Source: Salminus brasiliensis
Taxonomy: Eukaryota > Chordata > Actinopteri > Characiformes > Bryconidae
Direction of reading: 5' to 3'
DNA length: 64,000 nucleotides
Assembly (NCBI RefSeq): GCF_030463535.1
Contig: NC_132878.1
Coordinates: 87,306,355 to 87,370,354, forward strand
Below, one piece after another: positions 1-11,600 of the stretch; the first letter of the stretch is position 1, and the number at the start of each line of letters is the position of its first letter. A program made the translations under genes and the position numbers. The notes beneath the pieces are model-generated. The model was given only the letters and a program-made list of their open reading frames with translations. It was not told the origin of the DNA and did not search any database.

Positions 1-753
1 CTGAACCGATTAAAATCTCCATTTCATCTTGAGGAGGTTGATTTTCTGTCTGCTTTCCCACCCCCACAGTCCAAACGAAGATTTGAAACCACTCTGAGAT
101 GAAGTTTGACCACTCTTAAGTTGGGATAGAAATTGTGACTGGTTCTGGCAGTTTGTCTGTTTGGTTGGTGTAGTTGTTGTAGTGTGGGTTAACAACACGG
201 CCTTCCCTGTGGCAGAGTACGGTTTGGTTGGACATAAAGTTAAAGATGACATGTTACTCTTTTTCATCAAAATACAGACATTTAAAATTATTAACTCATA
301 TTTAATAAACTAAGCCTCCATGTGACTTTCTGTGATAGTTTTAGATTTATCATAATAATATAACAAGTATAAAGTGGAAATTAAAGTAGCTGGTAAAAGG
401 GGTGCAGTGATCTGGGAATTGTAGACAGATGTTGACGTCCAATATTTTTCATGTACCAATTTGCTGATGCCAAAAGTTTTTATTGCAATTATTTACTGAT
501 ACTAGGGACATCTTAGTCTGTTCCAGTGGATGAGGATTGGGCAAATCAAGGTATATTCTTTTAAATAATTAAGTATCAGGCATTTTAAGCCTGAACCACA
601 ATTGGTTCTTTGTTTTTACTGCTGCACAGATGTGTTAGAGGCATCATAGACAAACATTATAATGTACTGTAAATGAAGAAAAAAAAAAAAGTAACATAAC
701 TTTAAAGTAACTGGACCCAAATGGGGTTAGGGGAGGGCTGTCAGATTTTACTG
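1..753. other. Intronic AT-rich DNA left of the last visible tex10 exon
   Basis: tex10 must continue leftwards because its reading frame is open at 1877 in phase 2. I see no stretch on the minus strand here resembling the TEX10 C-terminal third. The 86-codon ORF at 10-270 (-) has no recognisable family and low-complexity Thr/Gln/Ser composition. The region is therefore best read as intron. Nothing else is supported. Confidence 0.6.
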
Positions 754-1771
754 TAAGGCTTCGTTCACATTACCAGGCTGTTTTTTTTTGTGGGGGGGGG
801 GTTGCTAGGGCTGAGTGGACATCTCAAATCCAATCTTTTCAAATCACATTTGAGTCTCTTTCGAATGTAATTCTAGGTCAGATACAGGTCAGACACAAGG
901 GCATGCGACATGAATGTGAACAGTCAATCTGGATTTCATGCATATTTTTGCCAAAGTCCTTGAAATACGAAAGTGTTCACTCAGCGTCCATCTTTGCAGC
1001 TCTGCCAGGCAGTTATTTTCGCAAGACCAGGTTCTGATCCTTATGAATGGCAAGAGACCAAAATACTGGAAACTGAAAACTGACAGAAACCTAATGAATC
1101 AATAGTTTGTAGCCCTCGGCTCAATATTGCACAAAAGCGTGATTTTTCGGCTTGTTCTGGCTAATGTGCTTGCTGAGATCTCCACATTTCCCCACTCGCA
1201 AGCTGATTGGCTGAAGAGTTTGACCTAAACAGACGGCGTTGTGGAGCGCTACGAACACCAGGACCGGTTCTCAATCTGTGTTCTTGTCCGTACTTGTGTT
1301 TCTGTGTTCTTGTGAAACGTCATCAGTTGCAGCCCAAGTTCTGCTCCATTCAAAAGCTCACATCTAGCCAAGCACAGTCCACACGCCCGGATGTGCTCTT
1401 GTTCCGCCCGCGATTATCAAGGATGCATTAGAATTTGACCTGTGTGCCCAATATCCCAGAATGCATTACACTCCGCGCTGATGTCCCAGTTGCAAAACCA
1501 CAGCGAGTCAAACTTGCCAGTACTACCAAGCACACCAGCTGAACTTGCCGTATTTTGGATTGAGAATCTCTCCCAGTATTCCAACCAGTGGCTGACCTCC
1601 TCATTTATAACATCTCTGTGAAGGCAATGTGCAGAAATGCTCATGTGTGCCGTTTCCGGAACAGATTCGATCACGTTACAGACAGAGACAGGTCTCTGTC
1701 AAACAGTCAAATCTGATCTGGGCAAAAAATCGTAACAGATGAATGAGGCTTGTAATGTGAACGTAGCCTTA
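754..1771. mobile_element. 1-kb DNA transposon with 27-bp terminal inverted repeats
   Basis: The left end (754-780) begins TAAGGCTTCGTTCACATTAC. The reverse complement of the right end (1745-1771) begins TAAGGCTACGTTCACATTAC, and the two 27-bp ends differ at only about four positions. The interior has no long intact ORF, so the copy is non-autonomous or decayed. The internal sequence about 815-960 resembles a second partial copy near 2985-3135. The flanks share a short TACTG near both ends, a possible imperfect target duplication. End style and length are compatible with a hAT-like element, but the superfamily is not established. Confidence 0.75.
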
Positions 1772-1876
1772 GATACTGCACATGCAAGAAAACGGTTTTA
1801 AAAATATGATTAAAAACAAAACATCAGTCCAGAAAATCTCTTTCTATGGTAAAGTGTGTGCATTTGAGTGCTATAC

Positions 1877-2215
1877 CTCAGGTGTACAGTGCGGATTAGC
1901 GTGGCGGCTAGGCTAGCAGAGACTTTCCCAGTGTTGCAGACTTGGCTGAGGCAGGCCAGGACCTCAGCATGAAAGGCTGGCAGGAAGTACAGAATCTGAA
2001 CCAATCGCTGCTGATGCTCCTCCGGCAACACCACAACGCAGCCCTCCTGAGGATCTACACACACACACACACACATACAAACACACACACAGTTAAACTT
2101 TGAATGCACACTAGTCAAGGAAAAGAAGAGAAAGAGCTCCCCTCTCTGGTAGCTTTACAAAACTACTACTACTATTACTGAGACCTGAGGAAACCAGTGC
2201 AGAGATTGGGTGTGC

Positions 2216-2282
<67 letters not shown>

Positions 2283-2292
2283 GTGTAAAGGG

Positions 2293-2347
<55 letters not shown>

Positions 2348-4264
2348 TTCTCCCCTGTAAGTGATCACAGATAGACAGACATTATTAGCTGTTGACGCAC
2401 TCTGCTGATGTCACCGGGGTTCTGGCATACAAAGGGAGCGTTGTGCTCTGGAAACATGAAACTACAGAGAGCTTATATCACCCAGACACACACACATTCA
2501 GAGGGAGACACCAACACAGATTCACTTTCTCTCTCTCTCTGAGACACATACATAGAGAGAGGAAAAAAAAGCACTTTCTCCATCACGCACACATACCAAA
2601 AAAAAAAAAAAAAAAAAGTATTTGGACACCTGCTTAATCACTGTTTCCTCCAAAGACAATCAAAATAGTTTATCCTGGTTTTGTTTGAGTAACTCTCTGT
2701 CAAGTTGCTGAGCAACCTAAACCTACTGTTAACAAACTGCATGGGAAAGTATTGGAGATTCACGCCATCTGGTGGCTTGAAGCCATCACTTGCTTACAAA
2801 AGCAAAAGTCATCAGTTCCAATTCGTTCCGCTGTCCGCTGGTGTTCAGCAACAAATAAACTAGGAAATTGTGCCCTCAATCACACACAAATTCCACTTTA
2901 TTATTCGGACACTCAAGAGAAAAATGGCCAGTGTATTAAACCGTGCCCTTAAATGTGAATAGGGAGTCATTTCAGAGACCAAGTCTGATTTCAAGCTGTG
3001 TGTGGACTGTGCGGACATGTCAAATCCGATCTTTATCATGCAGATTTGAGTCACTTTCGTATGTGGTCCTAGGTCGGATACACATCGGACTCATGGGTAT
3101 GCTGCACAAATGTGAATGGTCAGTTTGGATATGATTTCTTTTTTATTTTATTTTTTTTATTCTGTTCCAATTCAGATGGAGTCGACACTGATTCTGATGC
3201 AAAACGATCCAAATGAGTTGATTCCTGATTAATAAATAAATAAATAACAGGACGCAGATAAATGTGAACACAATTCTATTATTTTTCTGCATTTGTCTGA
3301 TCCTGAGCAGAATGTACAGCTCTGTACGGTTCAGAATTCATCCTGCAAGTCACATCATTGATAAACACCAATGACTCAGTGTTCATACATTCTCAAGCCA
3401 TAACAGTGCCTCCGCCATGTTTGACTGCAGAAGTAGTATTGTTTTTGCGCCACACCAACCATTGATTCCCGGTGTGGGTGACTATGCCGCGCTACACCAA
3501 TAAGAGTCCTTGGGAAAGACTCCTAACACTAGGTTGGCCCACCTTTGTAATAAGAGCAATCTTGTAAGTCGCTCTATTAAAGACTTTGAAGACTACCTAC
3601 TCCTGCTAGACAATGACAACCGCACAACCTTGCAATGCATCTTGTGCAGAATTGAGTCCAAAGCACTGGAGTCGACTCTCAATTTAACTCTTTGTGGGAC
3701 CGAATCCATTCCTTAATCTATATTTAATGCCTGTAATGTCTCCAAGCATACAGAATGCCTCACCTTTCAGTACTTCAAGTAAGGTGACATGACATTTCTG
3801 CAAACCGATCATTTTATTTCTTACAGATTTACAAATCAAAATTTTCCTTCAAAAAACTGAAATATTGAATAAAAGCACAGTAAAGAAAAGCAGTGACATA
3901 AAGGGAGAATCTGTAAGGCTGTAAAAGTGTATATTGTGTAAAGTGTGTGTGGGTACGTTTGTGTGTCTGTGATTACCGTAAAGGCTGCATGCGTGCGTCT
4001 GCAGACTGCGCAGCAGGTCTTTGTTGCCCCATGCGGCGGCCGACTGCACCGTCTGCAGGAGCTGTGCTGAGAGTTGAGGATTACGACCACCCAACTGCAC
4101 CAACTGCACCGGCAACGAAGCCAACCAACGAGCCAAAATCCTGCTCCTGAGAAAGGGAGGGAAAGAGGGAGTGAGGGAAGAAAGAGAGTGAGTGAGAGTA
4201 AAGGAGAGAACAAAAGGGAGAGAGATAAAGATAGAGCAAGAGAAAGAGGGGAGTGGAGAGTGTA

Positions 4265-4301
<37 letters not shown>

Positions 4302-7300
4302 AGAAGAGCAAGAGAGGGGCAGAGGCAGCCATTCACATCAGCCAGAACTACTACTTCTTCCTCAGCATAAAAGTTCTACACAGTAGCGGTATCCTTCTAC
4401 GCTTTGCAGCCCAAGACTACAAAGCCGGTAAGCGAATGCTAGTGTAGCTTCTGTTTTAGAATATGTGAATGAATGTATTCTATAGACACATTGAGGTTTT
4501 TCATTTTTAAAAACATTGTTGGGGCTCAGAGTGGTCCAGTGGACTAAGGCTGCCACCATGTTCCGAGAATCGGTGGTTCGAATCCCGGGTCATGCTGCTT
4601 GCCATCAGCAGCCAGAGTCAGAGGGAGCACAATTGGCCTTGCTCTCTCAGGGGTGGGCTGATGGCATTTCCTCCCCACATCGCTCCTGGTGTGATGTTGG
4701 TCAGCCTAGGTGTCTGTTAGCTGTTGTATCAGAGCTGGGGAGCCGTGCTTCCCTCCTAGCTGCCTAGCGATGCTGCATCAGCAGCAGTTTGAAAAGAGGG
4801 CGGTGTTCGTTCTGCCCCACCTGGTGTCAGAGGCATTGCTGGTGGTGGTGGTGTTTATGTAGCTTTCCTATATATTTCTAAAGCATGTAAATGTTGTATT
4901 TACGGAAATGAGATGGGTGGCAATTTCACATTGGTGCAAAGTTAGCCTACCATCTCCCAGTATCAACCAAAACTCAAGATTTCAATATAAACAACATGTC
5001 CAAATGTTTGTGGACACCCCTTCTAATGAATGTATTCAGCCACTCTAAGTTGCACCCCCTGCTGACACATGTGCAAATGCACACGCACACACAGCTTGTC
5101 TAGTCCTTGTATTGCCAATAGAATAGGGCTGTCTGGAGCAGATAAACATGAACCTATTGGCACTATGCTGCCTAATGTCAGGTGTGGGCTAAAGGGGTAT
5201 AAAGCCCCCAGCATTGAGCTGTGGAGTTGTGGAACTGTGTTGTCTGGAAGGATGGATGATGCTCCATCCAATACTTTTGGGATGAGTTGGGAGTTGGTGA
5301 TGAGGTGGGTTGGTGATCATCCAACATCCTGACCTCACCAGCTCTCTTGTTGCGAAATGCAATCAGATCCTCACAGCAATGCATCACTTTAAAAGCTACT
5401 AGAAAGCATTCCCTGGACAGTAGAGACAGTTACTTCAACAAAAGCAGGACAAACTTTTTTTTTAATTCCTCCTTGATTTCGGAAGAAACAATGAATGAAT
5501 GAACAGGTGTCCCAATACTTTTGTCCACACAGTGCACTTTCTGTATTTAGTTTACATTCATACTGTATGTGTTTTTCCTGAATATTAAATGCAAGAAATG
5601 GTATGCCTGCATGCCTGCAAGTGTATGTACATGTACGTATGTGTGTACCTGGCAATATGAGGCTGCTTCTGGTGCTCTTGTATGTAGAGTTGGCTAAAGA
5701 AGCGCAGCAGAAGGGTGCGGACAGACAGGCTCAAGTTCTTCTGCTGGTACTGAACATATACAGCCTGTAGCAGCTCCTCTGCCACTGCTGAAAGCACAAA
5801 CACACACACCAAAAATGAGTTGAGATTTCTAAATGTAACATCATTTGAGACAAGCATGTATTGATAGATGCCTGCAGTTCACAATAACGATAGGAGACGA
5901 CTTCACGCTGCCATTACTTGTTAGCTACTTGCTAGGAAAACTCAAGAAGCCAAATAATGTCAGACACCAACACGTCTTGATTGATGGATGAGCCTTTGAG
6001 TCGGAGTCTCACCTCTGCTTCGCTGGGTGACGATCGTCCTCCAGACCACCTCCAGCAGGGCTGCCAGGTGCTTGGAGCTCAGCTTGCCCCCATTGGACAG
6101 CGTGTCTGTGACGAATGCTCGGATTGGGCCGAGCCAGTCGGCATCCTGGCCGGCGACGTTGTCCAGCCCTCTCAGGCTGAGCGTCACCATCACCTGACAC
6201 AGCATGACGTTCAGAGCCAGCGGCTCCACGTTTCCCCCGGCAACACCACCACCCACCACCTGCTGCCTGCTCCTACAGCAAAACAACATTCAGACTTCAG
6301 TTAGATGCTTTAACTGGGAGCAACCAGAGCCTATTTAAGGGGAAGACCTGGCTACATCCTTTTCCTTCTAATATACCAAAACTACAGAGAGACTTCTGGG
6401 CCATCTGAGAAGGTGTAAAGAGTTAAAAACATTTTAGGTGAACTCTGCAAGATCAGTGCTAGTCATATTTTATAATAATTTTTTGGTATTTGGGAAATGT
6501 CAAAGGGAACAATGTCAGGAATCAGGACTTTTTCTTCTTCAGGGATATGTAGGTAGGTATACCTAAAGTCTTGGGTACACCGCAGATTATAAAAAGTATA
6601 GCACATCTTAGAGGCTACCCCATGTACGAGGCTTGTAGGCTTCTTATACGAAGTTCTGCTCAATTGTTAAAGGTGACTCAGGGGAAAAAAATAAGGGGAA
6701 AAGTCACGTAAACATAGTGTAACCCCATCTTAAATGAGCCATCACCCTATGGTTAGGAATTCACAGGTAGAATTCAAGGCGCCACCAAAACAAGTAGGAA
6801 AGGACCAGGCACTGAGGAATCAACCAATCACATTCAGATTTTAAGTGGGTGGGACCAATTTCCTACAAACCTCTTCACGCTTACATACTACTAAAATCCC
6901 ATAGGCAAGCTAGCAGAACTCAGCATTGGATATTTCCCTCTTTTTTGACCCAGTTTTGACACTTGCGAGAACTGAAGGTTTCCAGTAGTCTCGGTAAGTC
7001 ACTGCAATAACAAGACTGCAAAAAGTGAGTGTGTGTCAGCAAGAGATTCCACAATGACTGGGGATAAATGAAGCTATACAGCTAAAAATACAAAGTTGAA
7101 CACATTTCTAAACAATTCATGCATGACTGGCTTTAATTCTTGGAAAAGTAGAAGCAAGTCAAAGTTATATAAAAAAATATTTTAAAATATATAAAAGTTG
7201 AAAATGATAGACATGTTACCATATCTATTTATTTTTCCTTCTTAAGTGCATTTTTGTGTATGGAAATGATTAACCCTTAACAAACTGCCCACATTTCTAT

Positions 7301-8099
7301 TTGAACCCATACATTTGGGCTGTCTTCTGGAAGCTCTCTATAGGGGCCTAAAAGACATAAGTAGCACATCAAGTAGTTCTTACTAGATAAACCCTGAAAC
7401 ATATTCATGCAGTCTTCTACAACAGAAAGACTGCTCTGAAGTGCACACACACACTAGCAGTGTAGAAAAGACACACTAAATAGCAGAAGTAGCTTAAATA
7501 GCAACATATGGTAGCAAATTTTGTGTCCTTCTCGTCTAAACATTTAGAGGAACATTTAGCAGATGCTCTTACTAGAAAATAATCCCTAGCTTGTGTAAAT
7601 ATGTCTAAAGATAACCCTGAGCTGAGGTATTGCCAGTGCTGAAGGAAGGGGCAATTGGATTCTGGCAATTGTGGGACTGACACTATAAAACAGGATGCAT
7701 TCTTAATGGCGTGTCCAGTTAAAGTAAAGGTAAAAAAAGAAAGAATGAGTTTTATATATATACACACACACGACATAGGGGCAGTGAGCACACACACACC
7801 CAAAGCGGTGGACAGCCAGAGAGACAGAGAGGGTGAAGGGCCCTGCTCAAGGGCCCAACAGTAGCTTGCTTAGCACGGGTATCGTTTTTTTAATTCTACA
7901 CATAACTCAAGCCTACATTTGTATGACTAAATAAATGATTAAATACATAAATTAATTTCATAACATAAATTTAATGTCCAGGTTACATTTAGACATTTTT
8001 ATTGTCCAACAGTATTTACAAAGCATAAAATAATATGCACAGCAGATCTCCATTAAATATTTCACATGAGGACGACGCCAATTTACTCATTTGCATCTT

Positions 8100-8148
<49 letters not shown>

Positions 8149-8565
8149 AAAAAAGTAAACAAAACAAAAAAGCTAAGCCTTCAGCCTTTCTGTTAAGATA
8201 TTTAAGCCTCAATGTGATGCACACGCCTAATACTTATAAATATACTACTATATGTTAGCTGTTGTAGCAGCACTCTCTCTTGTCCAGCCAGTGAGGAACA
8301 GTGGGCTAAATACCTGATTAAACTCAAATGCGACTGCAAAGACTTTACTAATTAGCTCATTTTTCATTTCACAGTTTTTAGGTCAACATTAAGACAATGC
8401 TGACCAACAAGTAATGGGATCTGTTTATCGTGAACATTATCATAAACAAAATATTTTCATTTGGTTTATACATCATATTTTAATAGTCTGGAACATGTAT
8501 ACTATTTTAAGGTATAGAAGTCCTAAGGCAGTCTTAACAGCCAGGGCACCTTGCATATACAGCAT

Positions 8566-8600
<35 letters not shown>

Positions 8601-11600
8601 CTTTATGTCAGTTTTCTTTTTGTGCCTGGCCACTTCCAGCTGACTGTAGGGAAAGTTCTTCATGAAGTGCTGCTTGAAGTCATTCAGATACGAGCTCCGA
8701 AACCAGGCATCCTACACAGCACAGGAGACATTCAGTGTGTAACCGTGTCCTTCATATTCGACCCAACAACAGCATTAGGACAACTGCTCTCGTTTACACT
8801 TTTTCAGAGCAATGTTTGACTCTTATTGTTACTTTTTCAACTAAGTTAAATAAATATCTTAAGGTTCCTCATAAGGGGCCTTTTCACTAATACTGTCTGA
8901 TTAATATGGACCAGAGTGCTGCAAAATATACACAGTGGCCTCCTTAGCTTGGTCAGCTTTTTTGTTGTTAAAATTTAGAGCTAAAAAAGTCAATCAATTG
9001 AGAAAAGTAGCAGTTTATGCCTTAATTAAAATTATTATCAGCTGAAAAAAAATGCTTTTGTTTTTACTTATTTTATTTCTTTTCAAAAGAGAGACATTTT
9101 ACATATAACCCAATGAACATTTCTTTATGAGGTAATGTGTAATAATAAGAACAACAACAAAAAAAAAGTGGAAGATTGTGAAATACTGTGAAACTGTGAC
9201 ATTTTCTTAGATGGTTATAAATATCATGAAAATCTCATATCTTTGCGACCCTAGCTAAATCTTAATGCGTTTTGAGCATTTGGCATGTACTTATAGATAT
9301 GCGATTGGTCACTCCTCTAATTCCAGTGTGTTAGCAACATTAGCCTAGCATCTTCCATTCTAAACTAAAAAAACAAAAAAAAAAAACATAGGTCAGATCT
9401 CAAACATGTCTTGCTGATTGACTGCATCTGAGGGAAGTAAATATTTTGCCGAAGCGTGTAGATATGGTTGTGGTGGTGATAGCTGTGCGTTTACATACAA
9501 GCAAATCCTGTTGATCTCTTTGAGGCACGAGCCGGCGCAGTAGCTGCAGTATTGTAAGGATCTGGAACATGAGTGCCATGGCCTCCTCCGAAAGCAAGTG
9601 GCTGCTGTCAGCCTGCGTTCTGTCCCCACCCATGGCCTCCATCCACACCTCCAAAAGTAGCGGCACCAGCGTCTCTGCAAAGCCCTGCACTGTTTCCGCC
9701 GAGCACAGCTCCTCACTCACTTTGGCCCCGGGCTCCGATTCTGGCCTGCACACACGCAGCACAATTAGGATAGAAAGCTCTCCTTAAATTTTCCAAAAAT
9801 GCAGCATTGCATAAAAAAACAACACCACATAACTGTAAGCAAAGACTGTAAGGCTATATTTTTAATTGAACAGTGTTTACAGTGTGTGGCTGTTTTATTT
9901 TTACAAACACAAAGATCAGATCGGATTGGATTGGTATTGGCTGATACTCTACCTTAAGAGACTCAGACCGATCTAATTTTGCTCATGCTGCCTAAACTAT
10001 GTCGTGGGAAGACTCCCACCACATCTGGTGGCTGGTTAGAAAAAAAACTATGGTAGAACCCATTATGAAAAGTTAGTTATGGTACATCCAGCAGTTTTAA
10101 GCGTCGTAAAACAAATAGACATGTCAAACCGTAAAGGCAAGACTGAATAAGGTTGGTAAGGAAATCCAAGACATGAAACCCTTGTGTCTTGCTTGGGAAG
10201 TTTCTGACATTACACGTCATTACATTAAAACCAAGTATACCTCAGCCGATAGGTGGAGTGTGGTGTGGGCTTCACTCCGGAGTTCTCAAACACACTGATT
10301 CCTCCTTTGCTGAAGATCTGCTCTTCCCAGCTGATTTCCAAAGGTGTGACCACTCCTTTCTCTCCACTCCACATCCCCACTCCACCTCCACACGCCACAC
10401 CATCTTCTGTGGGTCTCTCCTCCACTACTGCCTGTAGAAAACGGCCTAACCTGAACACACACACACGCACACACACACACGTTACAGTGTACATTCATGT
10501 GGTGCACAGGCAGAAAAGCTACATAAACTACTACACAGCAGGTCAGCAGGTTTATGTGACTCCACCAGAAGGTGTTGATACATTGCACATTGAGTAAACA
10601 TCAACAGTGCAGGCTAGAAAAAGTAAGTGAACTAATGTTCACCCGATACCTAAAACAAGATAATAATGAAAGTGTGGTTTCAACCAGTGCTTTGCAAACT
10701 AGTCCGGTTACTGACAAATGAGTTCTTCCAGAGAAAGATTGTTATGGGTGAACAGTGCCTTGAAGCATACAAGCATTCAGAAGACCTCAGAGGACGTCTA
10801 ATAGCGAAACATGCACCCAACAAATGCACCCACTATATTTGGAAGAAATAGAAGACTGCATATGCAGCGAATAACGGTGCAAAGTTCCTCCTCAATATTG
10901 TGCAAATCTGTGTCAATTTGCAGATACATTAAATGTTTGATGGAGGCGATTCTTGTTAAATATACGGGTTCACTTACTTTTTCTAGCCTGCACTACGGAT
11001 GTTTCCTCAATTCGATCAATAAAAGAGATACAGTACAGACTATAGAACTGTACAACTGATTGTGTGTTATTAGTTTAGTTAGACTGTGTCTGTTTGTGAT
11101 TGTAATTTAGGGTGTGTTTCTACCAGTAGTTTGGTTCCCTTAGTCTGAACCAAGCAAGAAAATGATACTGTTATATTTTAGCCCTGGTTTGCTTTGCGTT
11201 CATACTGACAACATTAAGGGAAAAGGTGGTGTGTGGAGCATGTATGACAGGCTGCAACTAGAGGTCTGCGGGTCCTACGTAACGCATGCAATAACTAGCG
11301 GGAAAAAATAATTTATACAAATTCTAACCACTGGACCCTTAAATCTGGCTTATTAAATCATGCCGTTCTGATATCATTATTAGACCACATTTCTGATCAT
11401 GTACACATTAATTAATAAATGATTGCCATGGAATGACCATGTTAAAGCTGTAAAATGAGTGTTGTAGAGTGTGGTTTGAAACACAGTCCCGCTAAACTAA
11501 AGCATTACATTACATTACATTACAGCATGTAGCTGATGTTCTTACCCAGAGCGACCCACAAAGTGATAATTATCAATACCAATAACTCGTATTACACAGG

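Larger units (their letters stand above)
6273..8566. other. tex10 intron with few features
   Basis: This is the intron between the exons at 6272 and 8711. It contains a partial SINE (7760-7884), an A-run plus TA repeat (8101-8146), and the GT-repeat donor at 8567-8598. No exon-like conserved sequence is seen. The ORFs here (for example 6463-6663 and 7417-7803, minus) have no recognisable family. Confidence 0.6.

Noticed and set aside
1417..1674. 85-codon minus-strand ORF as a tex10 C-terminal exon
   Set aside because: It does not resemble the TEX10 C-terminus, and it lies inside the 754-1771 transposon.
2111..2368. ORF of Ser-Leu and His-Thr repeats
   Set aside because: Translation of the compound GT/GA microsatellite.
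4532..4600. Possible tRNA gene
   Set aside because: It has A and B boxes but no convincing acceptor or anticodon stems, and it continues into a SINE body.
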